Source: Planctomycetota bacterium
GTDB lineage: Bacteria > Planctomycetota > PUPC01 > JACPCR01
DNA length: 6,149 nucleotides
Reading direction: 5' to 3'
NCBI GenBank assembly: GCA_030740295.1
Contig: JASLXP010000451.1
Span: forward strand, 1 to 6,149
A model generated the notes under the pieces. The model was not told where the DNA came from. It did not search any database and saw nothing but the letters and a program-made list of their open reading frames with translations. A program made the position numbers and the translations under genes. Position 1 is the first letter of the stretch. Each line of letters begins with the position of its first letter. This document shows positions 1 to 5,263 of this stretch, one piece after another.

Positions 1-928
1 GCGGAGCTTCGAACGTTACCCGTTCTGCTGTAGCTGGATGGTCAATACTCAATCGAAATGCATGCAACGCTTGCCTCTCGATCAGTGCTGACTCCCCTTC
101 GAGGCCGAGATCGGACGGCCAGAATTCCTTGCGTTCGCTGTAAGCAGAATCCGCAAGGCACGGACATCCCATAGATCGCAGGTGCACGCGAATCTGATGC
201 GTACGGCCGGTCTTCGGGCGAATGCGAAGGAAAGCGTACCCATCGAACCGTTCTCGCACTTCGTAATGAGTGATCGCCCGGCGTCCTCCGATTAGACGCA
301 CTGCCTGGAGTAACCGATTCTGCGGATCCGTGCCCAGGGGCAGATCGACTTCCCCTTCGTTCGATTCCGGTTCACCGTCCGTGATGGCGAGGTATTCCTT
401 CTCCGTGGTTCGGTGTTCGAACTGCTGCCCGAGCTTGTAGTACGCCTCATCGCTTTTGGCGCAGACGATGACGCCGCTGGTGTACTGATCGAGCCGGTGT
501 ACGACGCCCGGCCTGCCCGGGTCCTCGTTTGCGCTCGAAAGAGCTTCGCAGTGGTGAAGAAGTGCGTTTACCAGCGTGCCAGACCAGTTGCCCCGTGCCG
601 GGTGCACCACCATGCCGGCCGGCTTATTAACCACAACCAGGTGCGCGTCTTCGTGAAGAATATTGAGCAGGATCGCTTCCGGTTCAATCTTCCGATGATG
701 CTCAGTGGGTAGTTCAATGACGATGATGTCTTCGCCCGCAATCGCATAGCTCGGCTTCACGGTCTTCTCATTCACAGTGACCGCGCCCAGCTTGATGAGT
801 GACTGCAGCCTTGCTCGCGAATAGCTCGGAAACCTGGCATGCAGGAACTGGTCAAGCCTCCTCGCCTGCGAACGCGCCGGCACCTCGATCGTCACGGGGC
901 CGTATGAGAGTTCTTTCTGAATTGACAT
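1..928 (-). CDS. RluD/RluA-family 23S rRNA pseudouridine synthase (C-terminus beyond window)
   Basis: Converts specific uridines in large-subunit rRNA to pseudouridine; E. coli RluD modifies helix 69 of 23S rRNA in the cytoplasm. Translated from the ATG at 928-926 it gives 309 residues with no stop before the window edge; relatives are about 320 residues, so little is missing. Residues 22-75 look like an S4 RNA-binding domain (RRLDQFLHARF, SRARLQSLIKLGAVTVN). The catalytic motif HRLDQYTSG is at 144-152 with the nucleophilic aspartate at D147. The conserved NKPAGMVVHP (101-110) and KTGRTHQIRVHL (239-250) blocks are intact. The start is the only Met before the S4 domain, but no Shine-Dalgarno precedes it and a heptamer array begins 5 bp upstream. 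It diverges from the regulator at 1392. Family and activity are secure; the exact target uridines (RluD-like, or another RluA subgroup) are not decided by sequence alone. Confidence 0.93.
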   Translation of the reverse strand, partial: MSIQKELSYGPVTIEVPARSQARRLDQFLHARFPSYSRARLQSLIKLGAVTVNEKTVKPSYAIAGEDIIVIELPTEHHRKIEPEAILLNILHEDAHLVVVNKPAGMVVHPARGNWSGTLVNALLHHCEALSSANEDPGRPGVVHRLDQYTSGVIVCAKSDEAYYKLGQQFEHRTTEKEYLAITDGEPESNEGEVDLPLGTDPQNRLLQAVRLIGGRRAITHYEVRERFDGYAFLRIRPKTGRTHQIRVHLRSMGCPCLADSAYSERKEFWPSDLGLEGESALIERQALHAFRLSIDHPATAERVTFEAP

Positions 929-932
929 GGAA

Positions 933-981
933 GTGATTCGTAATGAGTAATGCGTAATGCGTAATGAGTAATGAGTAAGTA
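933..981. repeat. Heptamer tandem array A, left copy (GTAATGA/GTAATGC units)
   Basis: Seven consecutive 7-bp units: GTGATTC, GTAATGA, GTAATGC, GTAATGC, GTAATGA, GTAATGA and GTAAGTA. The central five differ at only one position. The array starts 5 bp before the start codon of the minus-strand pseudouridine synthase and would be its 5' leader. Its inverted counterpart is at 1292-1319. Confidence 0.9.
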
Positions 982-1002
982 ATCATCCAACTGAAAGTCT
1001 CA

Positions 1003-1029
1003 GGGTCTGGCAGGAAATAAGTGTGTCAG
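1003..1029. repeat. Middle inverted-repeat arm, left
   Basis: This 27-bp arm is the reverse complement of 1225-1251 with four mismatches, including a perfect 11-bp core AAGTGTGTCAG (1019-1029) against CTGACACACTT (1225-1235). Unlike the other arms it is not heptameric, so its symmetry cannot be explained by independent slippage of simple repeats. Confidence 0.85.
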
Positions 1030-1035
1030 TTCATT

Positions 1036-1131
1036 GGATGCTGGATGCTGGATGCTGGATGCTGGATGCTCGATCCTGATACTGGGTACTTGATGCTTGA
1101 TTCTGGGCGCTTGATGCTCGATGCTGGATAC
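1036..1131. repeat. Heptamer tandem array B, left copy (GGATGCT), five perfect then decaying units
   Basis: Five identical GGATGCT units occupy 1036-1070. They are followed by about eight degenerate relatives (CGATCCT, a 6-bp GATACT, GGGTACT, TGATGCT, TGATTCT, GGGCGCT, TGATGCT, CGATGCT) and a final partial GGATAC. The seven-base phase is kept except for a single one-base loss at 1078-1083. Related units run in the opposite orientation at 1174-1208. Confidence 0.92.
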
Positions 1132-1173
1132 ATACGTTCGATTTGAAACCGGGTCATAAGCGAATCGGAATGG

Positions 1174-1208
1174 CCAGAATCCAGTATCCAGTATCGAATA
1201 TCGGATGA
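1174..1208. repeat. Heptamer tandem array B, right inverted copy (CCAGTAT)
   Basis: Five 7-bp units: CCAGAAT, CCAGTAT, CCAGTAT, CGAATAT and CGGATGA. Their reverse complement (ATACTGG, ATTCTGG) matches the GATACT, GGGTACT and TGATTCT variants in the decayed part of the left array, so the two arrays are the same family in opposite orientation. Confidence 0.8.
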
Positions 1209-1224
1209 GGCAGACGGGTCTTTC

Positions 1225-1251
1225 CTGACACACTTGTTTCGTGACAGCCCC
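1225..1251. repeat. Middle inverted-repeat arm, right
   Basis: Partner of the arm at 1003-1029 (23 of 27 positions complementary). A 16-bp segment (1209-1224) separates it from the right-hand heptamer array and has no counterpart on the left, giving a bulge in any folded form. Confidence 0.85.
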
Positions 1252-1291
1252 TTATTCCTTTGAACATCGCCAATAAGCCCCCGACAGAAAC

Positions 1292-1319
1292 TTACTCATT
1301 ACTCATTACGACTTACGAT
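1292..1319. repeat. Heptamer tandem array A, right inverted copy (TTACTCA/TTACGAC)
   Basis: Four units: TTACTCA, TTACTCA, TTACGAC and TTACGAT. The segment 1290-1310 is the perfect reverse complement of 960-980. The array ends 2 bp before the -35 box of the promoter for the downstream regulator. Confidence 0.88.
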
Positions 1320-1321
1320 TG

Positions 1322-1351
1322 TTGACGCTGTAAATCCAAACCACTTATACT
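1322..1351 (+). promoter_or_regulatory. Probable sigma70-type promoter for the receiver-PilZ gene
   Basis: A -35 box TTGACG (1322-1327) and a -10 box TATACT (1346-1351) are separated by 18 bp, close to the consensus TTGACA-N17-TATAAT. Transcription would start near 1358, leaving a leader of about 34 nt before the ATG at 1392. It sits exactly between the right end of the repeat element and the gene. It is the best promoter match I could find by eye in the gap and would drive the plus-strand gene set. Confidence 0.62.
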
Positions 1352-1391
1352 CCTGTACGGCTGAATCATAGGAATCAATTGACAGTAGACC

Positions 1392-2135
1392 ATGCCATCC
1401 ATCCTGCTCGTCGATGACGAGCCACTCATTCTCGAAATTCTCACCGAGTATTTTCGCACCAACTCGGATACTGCGGTACGCAGTGTGGCGGATGGCAAGA
1501 GGGCGCTCGAAGAAATGCTGACCGAGCCCCCTGATCTGGTGATAACGGATCTTTCCATGCCTGAGATGGATGGCTTCGAACTCATCGAAAATATGGAAAG
1601 GCTCGGACTGCAGATTCCGGTCATCGTCATTTCTGGCAAGGCATCGCAGCAGGATCAGAAGCGTGCGAAGGATTTGGGCGCACAAGAGTTTCTGACCAAA
1701 CCCCTGAATCTCGAGAGCCTGAGGGGCACTGTCGATTTCGTTCTGTCTCATGCGGTGGATGAAGTTCGGCAGGCCCCGCGTATACCTGTGAAACTTCGAG
1801 TCAAGCATGTTGACCAAGAGGGTGGGGCGAAGGTGACCTACGAATCAGAAACTATCAACTGCAGCGTGACCGGACTGTGTTTCAAGTGGTATCTGTCCTT
1901 CAAAAGCCTCAGCCAAAGCGTCACTGAAAGCGGCGACGACGAGTCCAATCTGCTCGATCTCGTTCTGTATGACCCGGAGGACAAGAACCGCAAGCTGCAG
2001 GTGCGGGTAAAGGTCGTGCACTGCGTTCGCATCCCGGATATGGAGTTCGATTACGTGGGCGCGGAATTTGTCGATCTGAACGAGGTAAGCGAACGCCAGC
2101 TCAGAAATCTATTGAGCGAAACCTCTTCTCAATGA
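1392..2135 (+). CDS. Response regulator with CheY-like receiver and C-terminal PilZ domain
   Basis: A 247-residue cytoplasmic signalling protein. The receiver (about 3-120) has the acidic cluster DDE at 8-10, phosphoacceptor D53 in ITDLSMPEMDG, the switch serine S81 in VISGKAS and the conserved lysine K103 in TKP, so it should be phosphorylatable by a histidine kinase. The C-terminal part (about 125-245) carries both PilZ signature elements for cyclic-di-GMP: RxxxR at 126-130 (RQAPR) and NxSxxG at 156-161 (NCSVTG). It also ends in a typical PilZ strand and helix (VGAEFVDLNEVSERQLRNLL). It has no DNA-binding or catalytic output domain, so it probably acts through protein contacts. No histidine kinase is visible nearby. 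The leader lacks a clear Shine-Dalgarno. The last codon and stop overlap the ATG of the glycerate kinase. The domain call is firm; the process controlled is unknown. Confidence 0.93.
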   Translation: MPSILLVDDEPLILEILTEYFRTNSDTAVRSVADGKRALEEMLTEPPDLVITDLSMPEMDGFELIENMERLGLQIPVIVISGKASQQDQKRAKDLGAQEFLTKPLNLESLRGTVDFVLSHAVDEVRQAPRIPVKLRVKHVDQEGGAKVTYESETINCSVTGLCFKWYLSFKSLSQSVTESGDDESNLLDLVLYDPEDKNRKLQVRVKVVHCVRIPDMEFDYVGAEFVDLNEVSERQLRNLLSETSSQ

Positions 2136-3445
2136 AAGCACACGCTCGAAGGATCTTCGATGCCGCCATCCGGGCCGTCGAACCAGGAGCGGCCGTCCGG
2201 CACCACGTCAAGCGCGATGGCAACGTGATCACTGCTGGCTCGACCGAATACGACCTGAAGGATTTTTCGAGCGTGTCTGTTATTGGCGCGGGTAAGGCGA
2301 ATGCGCCCATGGCGGAAGCTCTCGAAGAGATCCTTGGCGACTCTCTGAACGGCGGGGTCATTACCGTGAAGTACGAGCACAGTCTTCCTCTGCAGAAGAT
2401 CCAGGTCTGCGAAGGGGGCCATCCCGTCCCCGACGAAAGTGGGCTGGCTGGAGCACGGGCCATGCTCGACCTGGTGCGTCCCCTTGGCAAAGGCGCGCTC
2501 GTTTTCTGCCTGCTTTCCGGTGGCGGGTCAGCGCTGATGCCCGCGCCTGCTGAAGGGATAACCCTCCCGGATAAGCAGGAAACGACTCGTCAGCTCCTCG
2601 CATGTGGTGCCAATATCGGAGAGATTAACGCAGTGCGAAAACATCTGTCCGCCATCAAGGGAGGACAGCTTGCCCGTGCGGTCGCGCCGGCGACTTGCGT
2701 CAGCTTGATTCTTTCCGATGTGGTTGGAGATCCTCTTGATGCCATCGCATCCGGTCCGACTGTGCCGGACAGCACGACGTTCCACGATGTGCTCAAAATC
2801 GTCCAACGCTTCGGCATTGAAGAAAGCCTGCCCACACCGGTCAGTAAACGAATCCGCGAGGGCGCCGACGGCAGGATTGGCGACACACCAGAATCTGGCG
2901 ACACATCTTTTTCCAGAACGCAGAATGTCATCGTCGGCAACAACCGTCAGGCGATTCACGCCGCGGCTCAAGAGGCGAAATCGCTCGGCTACAACACGCT
3001 CATTCTCTCGAGCAGCATCGAGGGAGAGACTGCGGACGTTGCCCGCGCGCACGCCGCCATTGCCAGAGAGATTCACGAGTCCGGCCATCCAGTGCCGCGC
3101 CCGTCCTGCATCCTGTCGGGTGGCGAGACAACTGTGACCATCAGGGGCAACGGCAAGGGAGGCAGGAATCAGGAATTCGCACTCGCCGCGGCCAAAGATA
3201 TCGCCGGTCTGCTCGACACCCTGATCATGAGCGGCGGCACCGATGGCACGGACGGCCCCACGGACGCGGCCGGCGCATTCGCCGATGGGACCACGAAGAC
3301 GAGGGCAATGGATGTGGGTCTGGAGATTGAAGATTCCCTCACCAGAAATGATTCCTACACATTCTTCGAGCACCTTGGCGACCTATTAATGACAGGCCCG
3401 ACGCGAACGAACGTGATGGATGTGAGAATCGTCCTGGTGCGATAG
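2132..3445 (+). CDS. Glycerate 2-kinase, MOFRL family (GckA-type)
   Basis: Phosphorylates D-glycerate to 2-phosphoglycerate with ATP, delivering glycerate from glyoxylate, serine or tartronate metabolism into lower glycolysis. The 437-residue length is normal for the family. Conserved blocks in order: GAGKA (52-56), SGGGSAL (129-135), NAVRKHLSAIKGGQ (166-179), SDVVGDPLDAIASGP (195-209) and VGNN (268-271). The MOFRL C-terminal domain follows, with SGGET (329-333), GGRNQE (343-348), GTDGTDGPTDAAGA (369-382) and GPTRTNVMD (422-430). The start fits the family N-terminus (RRIFDAAIRAVEP) and lies within an ATGA overlap with the preceding regulator. No Shine-Dalgarno is evident, so translation probably depends on ribosomes finishing the upstream gene. 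Older annotations of this family as hydroxypyruvate reductase are an alternative label; glycerate 2-kinase is the better-supported activity. Confidence 0.93.
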   Translation: MKAHARRIFDAAIRAVEPGAAVRHHVKRDGNVITAGSTEYDLKDFSSVSVIGAGKANAPMAEALEEILGDSLNGGVITVKYEHSLPLQKIQVCEGGHPVPDESGLAGARAMLDLVRPLGKGALVFCLLSGGGSALMPAPAEGITLPDKQETTRQLLACGANIGEINAVRKHLSAIKGGQLARAVAPATCVSLILSDVVGDPLDAIASGPTVPDSTTFHDVLKIVQRFGIEESLPTPVSKRIREGADGRIGDTPESGDTSFSRTQNVIVGNNRQAIHAAAQEAKSLGYNTLILSSSIEGETADVARAHAAIAREIHESGHPVPRPSCILSGGETTVTIRGNGKGGRNQEFALAAAKDIAGLLDTLIMSGGTDGTDGPTDAAGAFADGTTKTRAMDVGLEIEDSLTRNDSYTFFEHLGDLLMTGPTRTNVMDVRIVLVR

Positions 3446-3499
3446 GTCGTTCGATAACAAGTACGTAACAAAGGTGGCCGGCCGTTCATTGCATTCTGT

Positions 3500-3529
3500 T
3501 CGCTCGCTTTTAATTCGCTTGCTTTTAAT
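3500..3529. repeat. 15-bp tandem duplication in the gck-araB gap
   Basis: Two adjacent 15-bp units, TCGCTCGCTTTTAAT and TCGCTTGCTTTTAAT, differ at one base. They lie 18 bp before the ribulokinase start. Each unit carries a TTTAAT that could act as a weak -10 box, but no -35 box sits at good spacing. The rest of the 102-bp gap (3446-3547) shows only the 8-bp palindrome GGCCGGCC (3476-3483) and no convincing terminator. Confidence 0.75.
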
Positions 3530-3547
3530 TCTGCACTCACAACAGAA

Positions 3548-5218
3548 ATGCCATCAGAACTTTACTGCCTCGGCTATGATTTCGGAACAGAATCCGGGCG
3601 CGCGCTATTGGTGAATGTCCGCACTGGAGAAGAGGTCGCCACCTCTGTCCTCCCTTATGAGCACGGTGTCATCGAGGATGTGCTGCCGGGTGCCGATACT
3701 GAACTCGGTCACGGCTGGGCTCTGCAGAACCCCGGCGACTACCTCGAAGTATTACGAGAAGTCACGCCTGCTGTGCTCAAGAAAGCTGGAGCACGCGCAG
3801 AAGAGGTCATCGGAATTGGCATCGATTTCACCGCGTGTACTGTGCTGCCAACGGACGCCATCGGCGAGCCACTCTGTCTGAAACCAGAATTCAAAGCTGA
3901 ACCAAACGCATGGGTGAAGCTATGGAAACATCACGGGGCACAGCCACAGACCGAGCTTATTAATGAACTGGTCAGCGAACGAGGGGAGACCTTCCTTGAA
4001 CGCTACGGCGGTAAAATCTCTTCGGAGTGGCTTTTCCCAAAAGCGCTCCAGATACTGCAGGAATCACCGGAAGTCTACGCGGCTGCAGAGCGGATCATCG
4101 AGGCCGGCGACTGGCTGGTCTGGAAACTGACAGGTGAAGAAAAGAGTAGTGCCTGCCAGGCCGGATACAAAGCGTGCTGGTCGTCCCGGGATGGATACCC
4201 CTCTGCCGATTTTCTGGGCGCATTGGATGAACGATTCGGGGATGTTGTAGAAACCCACCTTTCAGAAGATATCCATGCACCCGGCACTCTGGCCGGGATA
4301 CTGACGCCTACGATGGCTCATGAAATTGGGCTCGTACCGGGCATCCCGGTAGCGGTCTCCATTATCGATGCCCATGCCGCCGTGCCTGCCTGCACTGGGT
4401 CGACGAATCAACTGGTCATGATCCTGGGCACGTCGTTTTGCCATCTGCTGCTCGAGGAAGAAGAGACACTCGTACCCGGATGCTGCGTTGTCGAAAACGG
4501 AATTCTGCCCGGGTACTTTGGCTATGAAGGCGGCCAGGCCGCAGGCGGCGATATCTTTGCCTGGTTCCTGGAGAATGCCCTTCCCAGGAAGTATCACGAT
4601 GAAGCAGCATCGGCAGGTGCATCCATTCATGATCTGCTCGAGCGAAAAGCGGCCGCGCTCAAGCCCGGTGAGACCGGTCTGCTCGCGCTTGACTGGTGGA
4701 ACGGCAACCGGTCCGTGCTGGTGGATGCGGATCTGAGCGGCCTCATTCTGGGCTATACCATGAACACGAAACCGGAACAGATCTATCGGGCCCTTCTCGA
4801 GGCCACCGCGTTCGGGACTCGTAAGATCATCCGCACCATGGAGACCAGCGGCCTGAGCATCGAAAGCTGTATCGCTTGTGGTGGTCTTCCTGATAAGAAC
4901 CTGCTCTTGATGCAGATCTTTGCGGATGTGACCGGCCGCGAATTTCGGATCTGTGCGTCCGAACAGGCGAGCGCGCTTGGTGCCGCCATGCTTGGAAGTC
5001 TGGCCGCCGGCTCTCAGAATGGAGGATTCGACAGTCTCGCAGACGCCTCAAAAGTCATCTCCAGACTCAAGGAAGAAACTATTTCGCCTGTCGCTGCCCA
5101 TACGAAGATTTACGCGGGCCTCTTTGCAGAATACGAACGACTGCACGATTATTTTGGTCGTGGCGAAAACCCCGTAATGAGAACATTGAGGAAAGGAAGA
5201 AGCTTCGAAGCGAGTTGA
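3548..5218 (+). CDS. araB: Ribulokinase (AraB-type FGGY carbohydrate kinase)
   Basis: Phosphorylates L-ribulose at the 5-position with ATP, the second step of L-arabinose use; enzymes of this type often accept other ribulose or ribitol forms. The 556-residue length equals that of bacillar AraB. Diagnostic blocks: phosphate-binding DFGTESGR (11-18), GIGIDFTACTVLP (89-101), KLWKHH (124-129), RYGGKISSEW (152-161), catalytic aspartate D274 in IIDAHAAVP, GTSFCH (294-299), NGILPGYFGYEGGQ (317-330), GLLALDWWNGNRSVLVDADLSG (377-398) and the adenosine motif CGGLPDKN (444-451). The C-terminal LHDYFGRG (532-539) is also typical. These match AraB rather than glycerol or xylulose kinases. No good Shine-Dalgarno precedes the ATG. 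Neither isomerase (AraA) nor epimerase (AraD) is next to it, so the usual araBAD context is absent and the physiological substrate is less certain than the family. Confidence 0.93.
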   Translation: MPSELYCLGYDFGTESGRALLVNVRTGEEVATSVLPYEHGVIEDVLPGADTELGHGWALQNPGDYLEVLREVTPAVLKKAGARAEEVIGIGIDFTACTVLPTDAIGEPLCLKPEFKAEPNAWVKLWKHHGAQPQTELINELVSERGETFLERYGGKISSEWLFPKALQILQESPEVYAAAERIIEAGDWLVWKLTGEEKSSACQAGYKACWSSRDGYPSADFLGALDERFGDVVETHLSEDIHAPGTLAGILTPTMAHEIGLVPGIPVAVSIIDAHAAVPACTGSTNQLVMILGTSFCHLLLEEEETLVPGCCVVENGILPGYFGYEGGQAAGGDIFAWFLENALPRKYHDEAASAGASIHDLLERKAAALKPGETGLLALDWWNGNRSVLVDADLSGLILGYTMNTKPEQIYRALLEATAFGTRKIIRTMETSGLSIESCIACGGLPDKNLLLMQIFADVTGREFRICASEQASALGAAMLGSLAAGSQNGGFDSLADASKVISRLKEETISPVAAHTKIYAGLFAEYERLHDYFGRGENPVMRTLRKGRSFEAS

Positions 5219-5252
5219 ACCTTCGGAAGGAAGTGAAAGGATTCGCGAAGCG

Positions 5253-5257
5253 AAGGA
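5253..5257 (+). promoter_or_regulatory. Shine-Dalgarno of the XdhC-family gene
   Basis: AAGGA ends 6 nt before the ATG at 5264-5266, good spacing for ribosome binding, and supports this start. It is the only clear Shine-Dalgarno among the five genes whose starts lie in the window. The preceding 45-bp gap is purine-rich with repeated GAAG words. Confidence 0.65.
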
Positions 5258-5263
5258 TGAACT

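Larger units (their letters stand above)
933..1319. repeat. Nested imperfect palindrome built of heptamer arrays, filling the divergent intergenic gap
   Basis: About 387 bp of the 463-bp gap between the divergent genes form a layered inverted-repeat structure. The outermost pair is a perfect 21-bp inverted repeat (960-980 with 1290-1310). The middle pair, 1003-1029 with 1225-1251, matches at 23 of 27 positions. The inner pair, 1031-1063 with 1176-1208, matches at about 25 of 33, and several mismatches are G/A differences that would leave G-T wobbles in a folded strand. Unpaired spacers (981-1002, 1252-1289, 1209-1224) break the symmetry, and the centre (about 1064-1175) forms a large loop. 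No transposase or other credible reading frame lies inside. It could be a non-autonomous palindromic element or a locally expanded repeat; the sequence does not decide. Confidence 0.8.

Noticed and set aside
413..712. 99-codon plus-strand open frame
   Set aside because: It is antisense to the pseudouridine synthase, whose minus-strand frame contains the catalytic HRLD motif and stays open to the window edge.
1000..1233. 77-codon minus-strand open frame with repeated SSIEHQ/ASSIQHPAS peptide
   Set aside because: It is the translation of the heptamer array; the periodic peptide reflects DNA repetition, and there is no ribosome site or codon pattern of a real gene.
1251..1277. Hairpin CTTATT-N15-AATAAG as an intrinsic terminator
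   Set aside because: The stem is only 6 bp, A/T-rich, has a 15-nt loop and no following T-run.
933..1319. CRISPR array
   Set aside because: The repeat units are 7 bp, directly abutting, with no unique spacers and no cas genes.
933..1319. Classical insertion sequence or MITE with target duplication
   Set aside because: No transposase frame is present, and I could not find a convincing direct target-site duplication at the edges. The palindrome is reported as a repeat instead.
1299..1817. 172-codon minus-strand open frame
   Set aside because: It is antisense to the receiver domain, begins and ends without gene signals and runs into the repeat element; it is a shadow of the real gene.
2528..3373. 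281-codon minus-strand open frame
   Set aside because: It is wholly antisense to the glycerate kinase, whose plus-strand frame carries every family motif. The antisense peptide resembles nothing I recognise.
3446..3499. Terminator after the glycerate kinase
   Set aside because: The only symmetry is the 8-bp GGCCGGCC, without loop or T-run, so read-through into araB remains possible.
3489..3514. Promoter TTGCAT...TTTAAT for araB
   Set aside because: Spacing is only 14 bp and both boxes are weak; the second TTTAAT copy is 29 bp away, so no reliable call can be made.
5220..5230. CCTTCGGAAGG as a terminator after araB
   Set aside because: The stem is at most 4 bp and no T-run follows, only a purine-rich stretch and the Shine-Dalgarno of the next gene.
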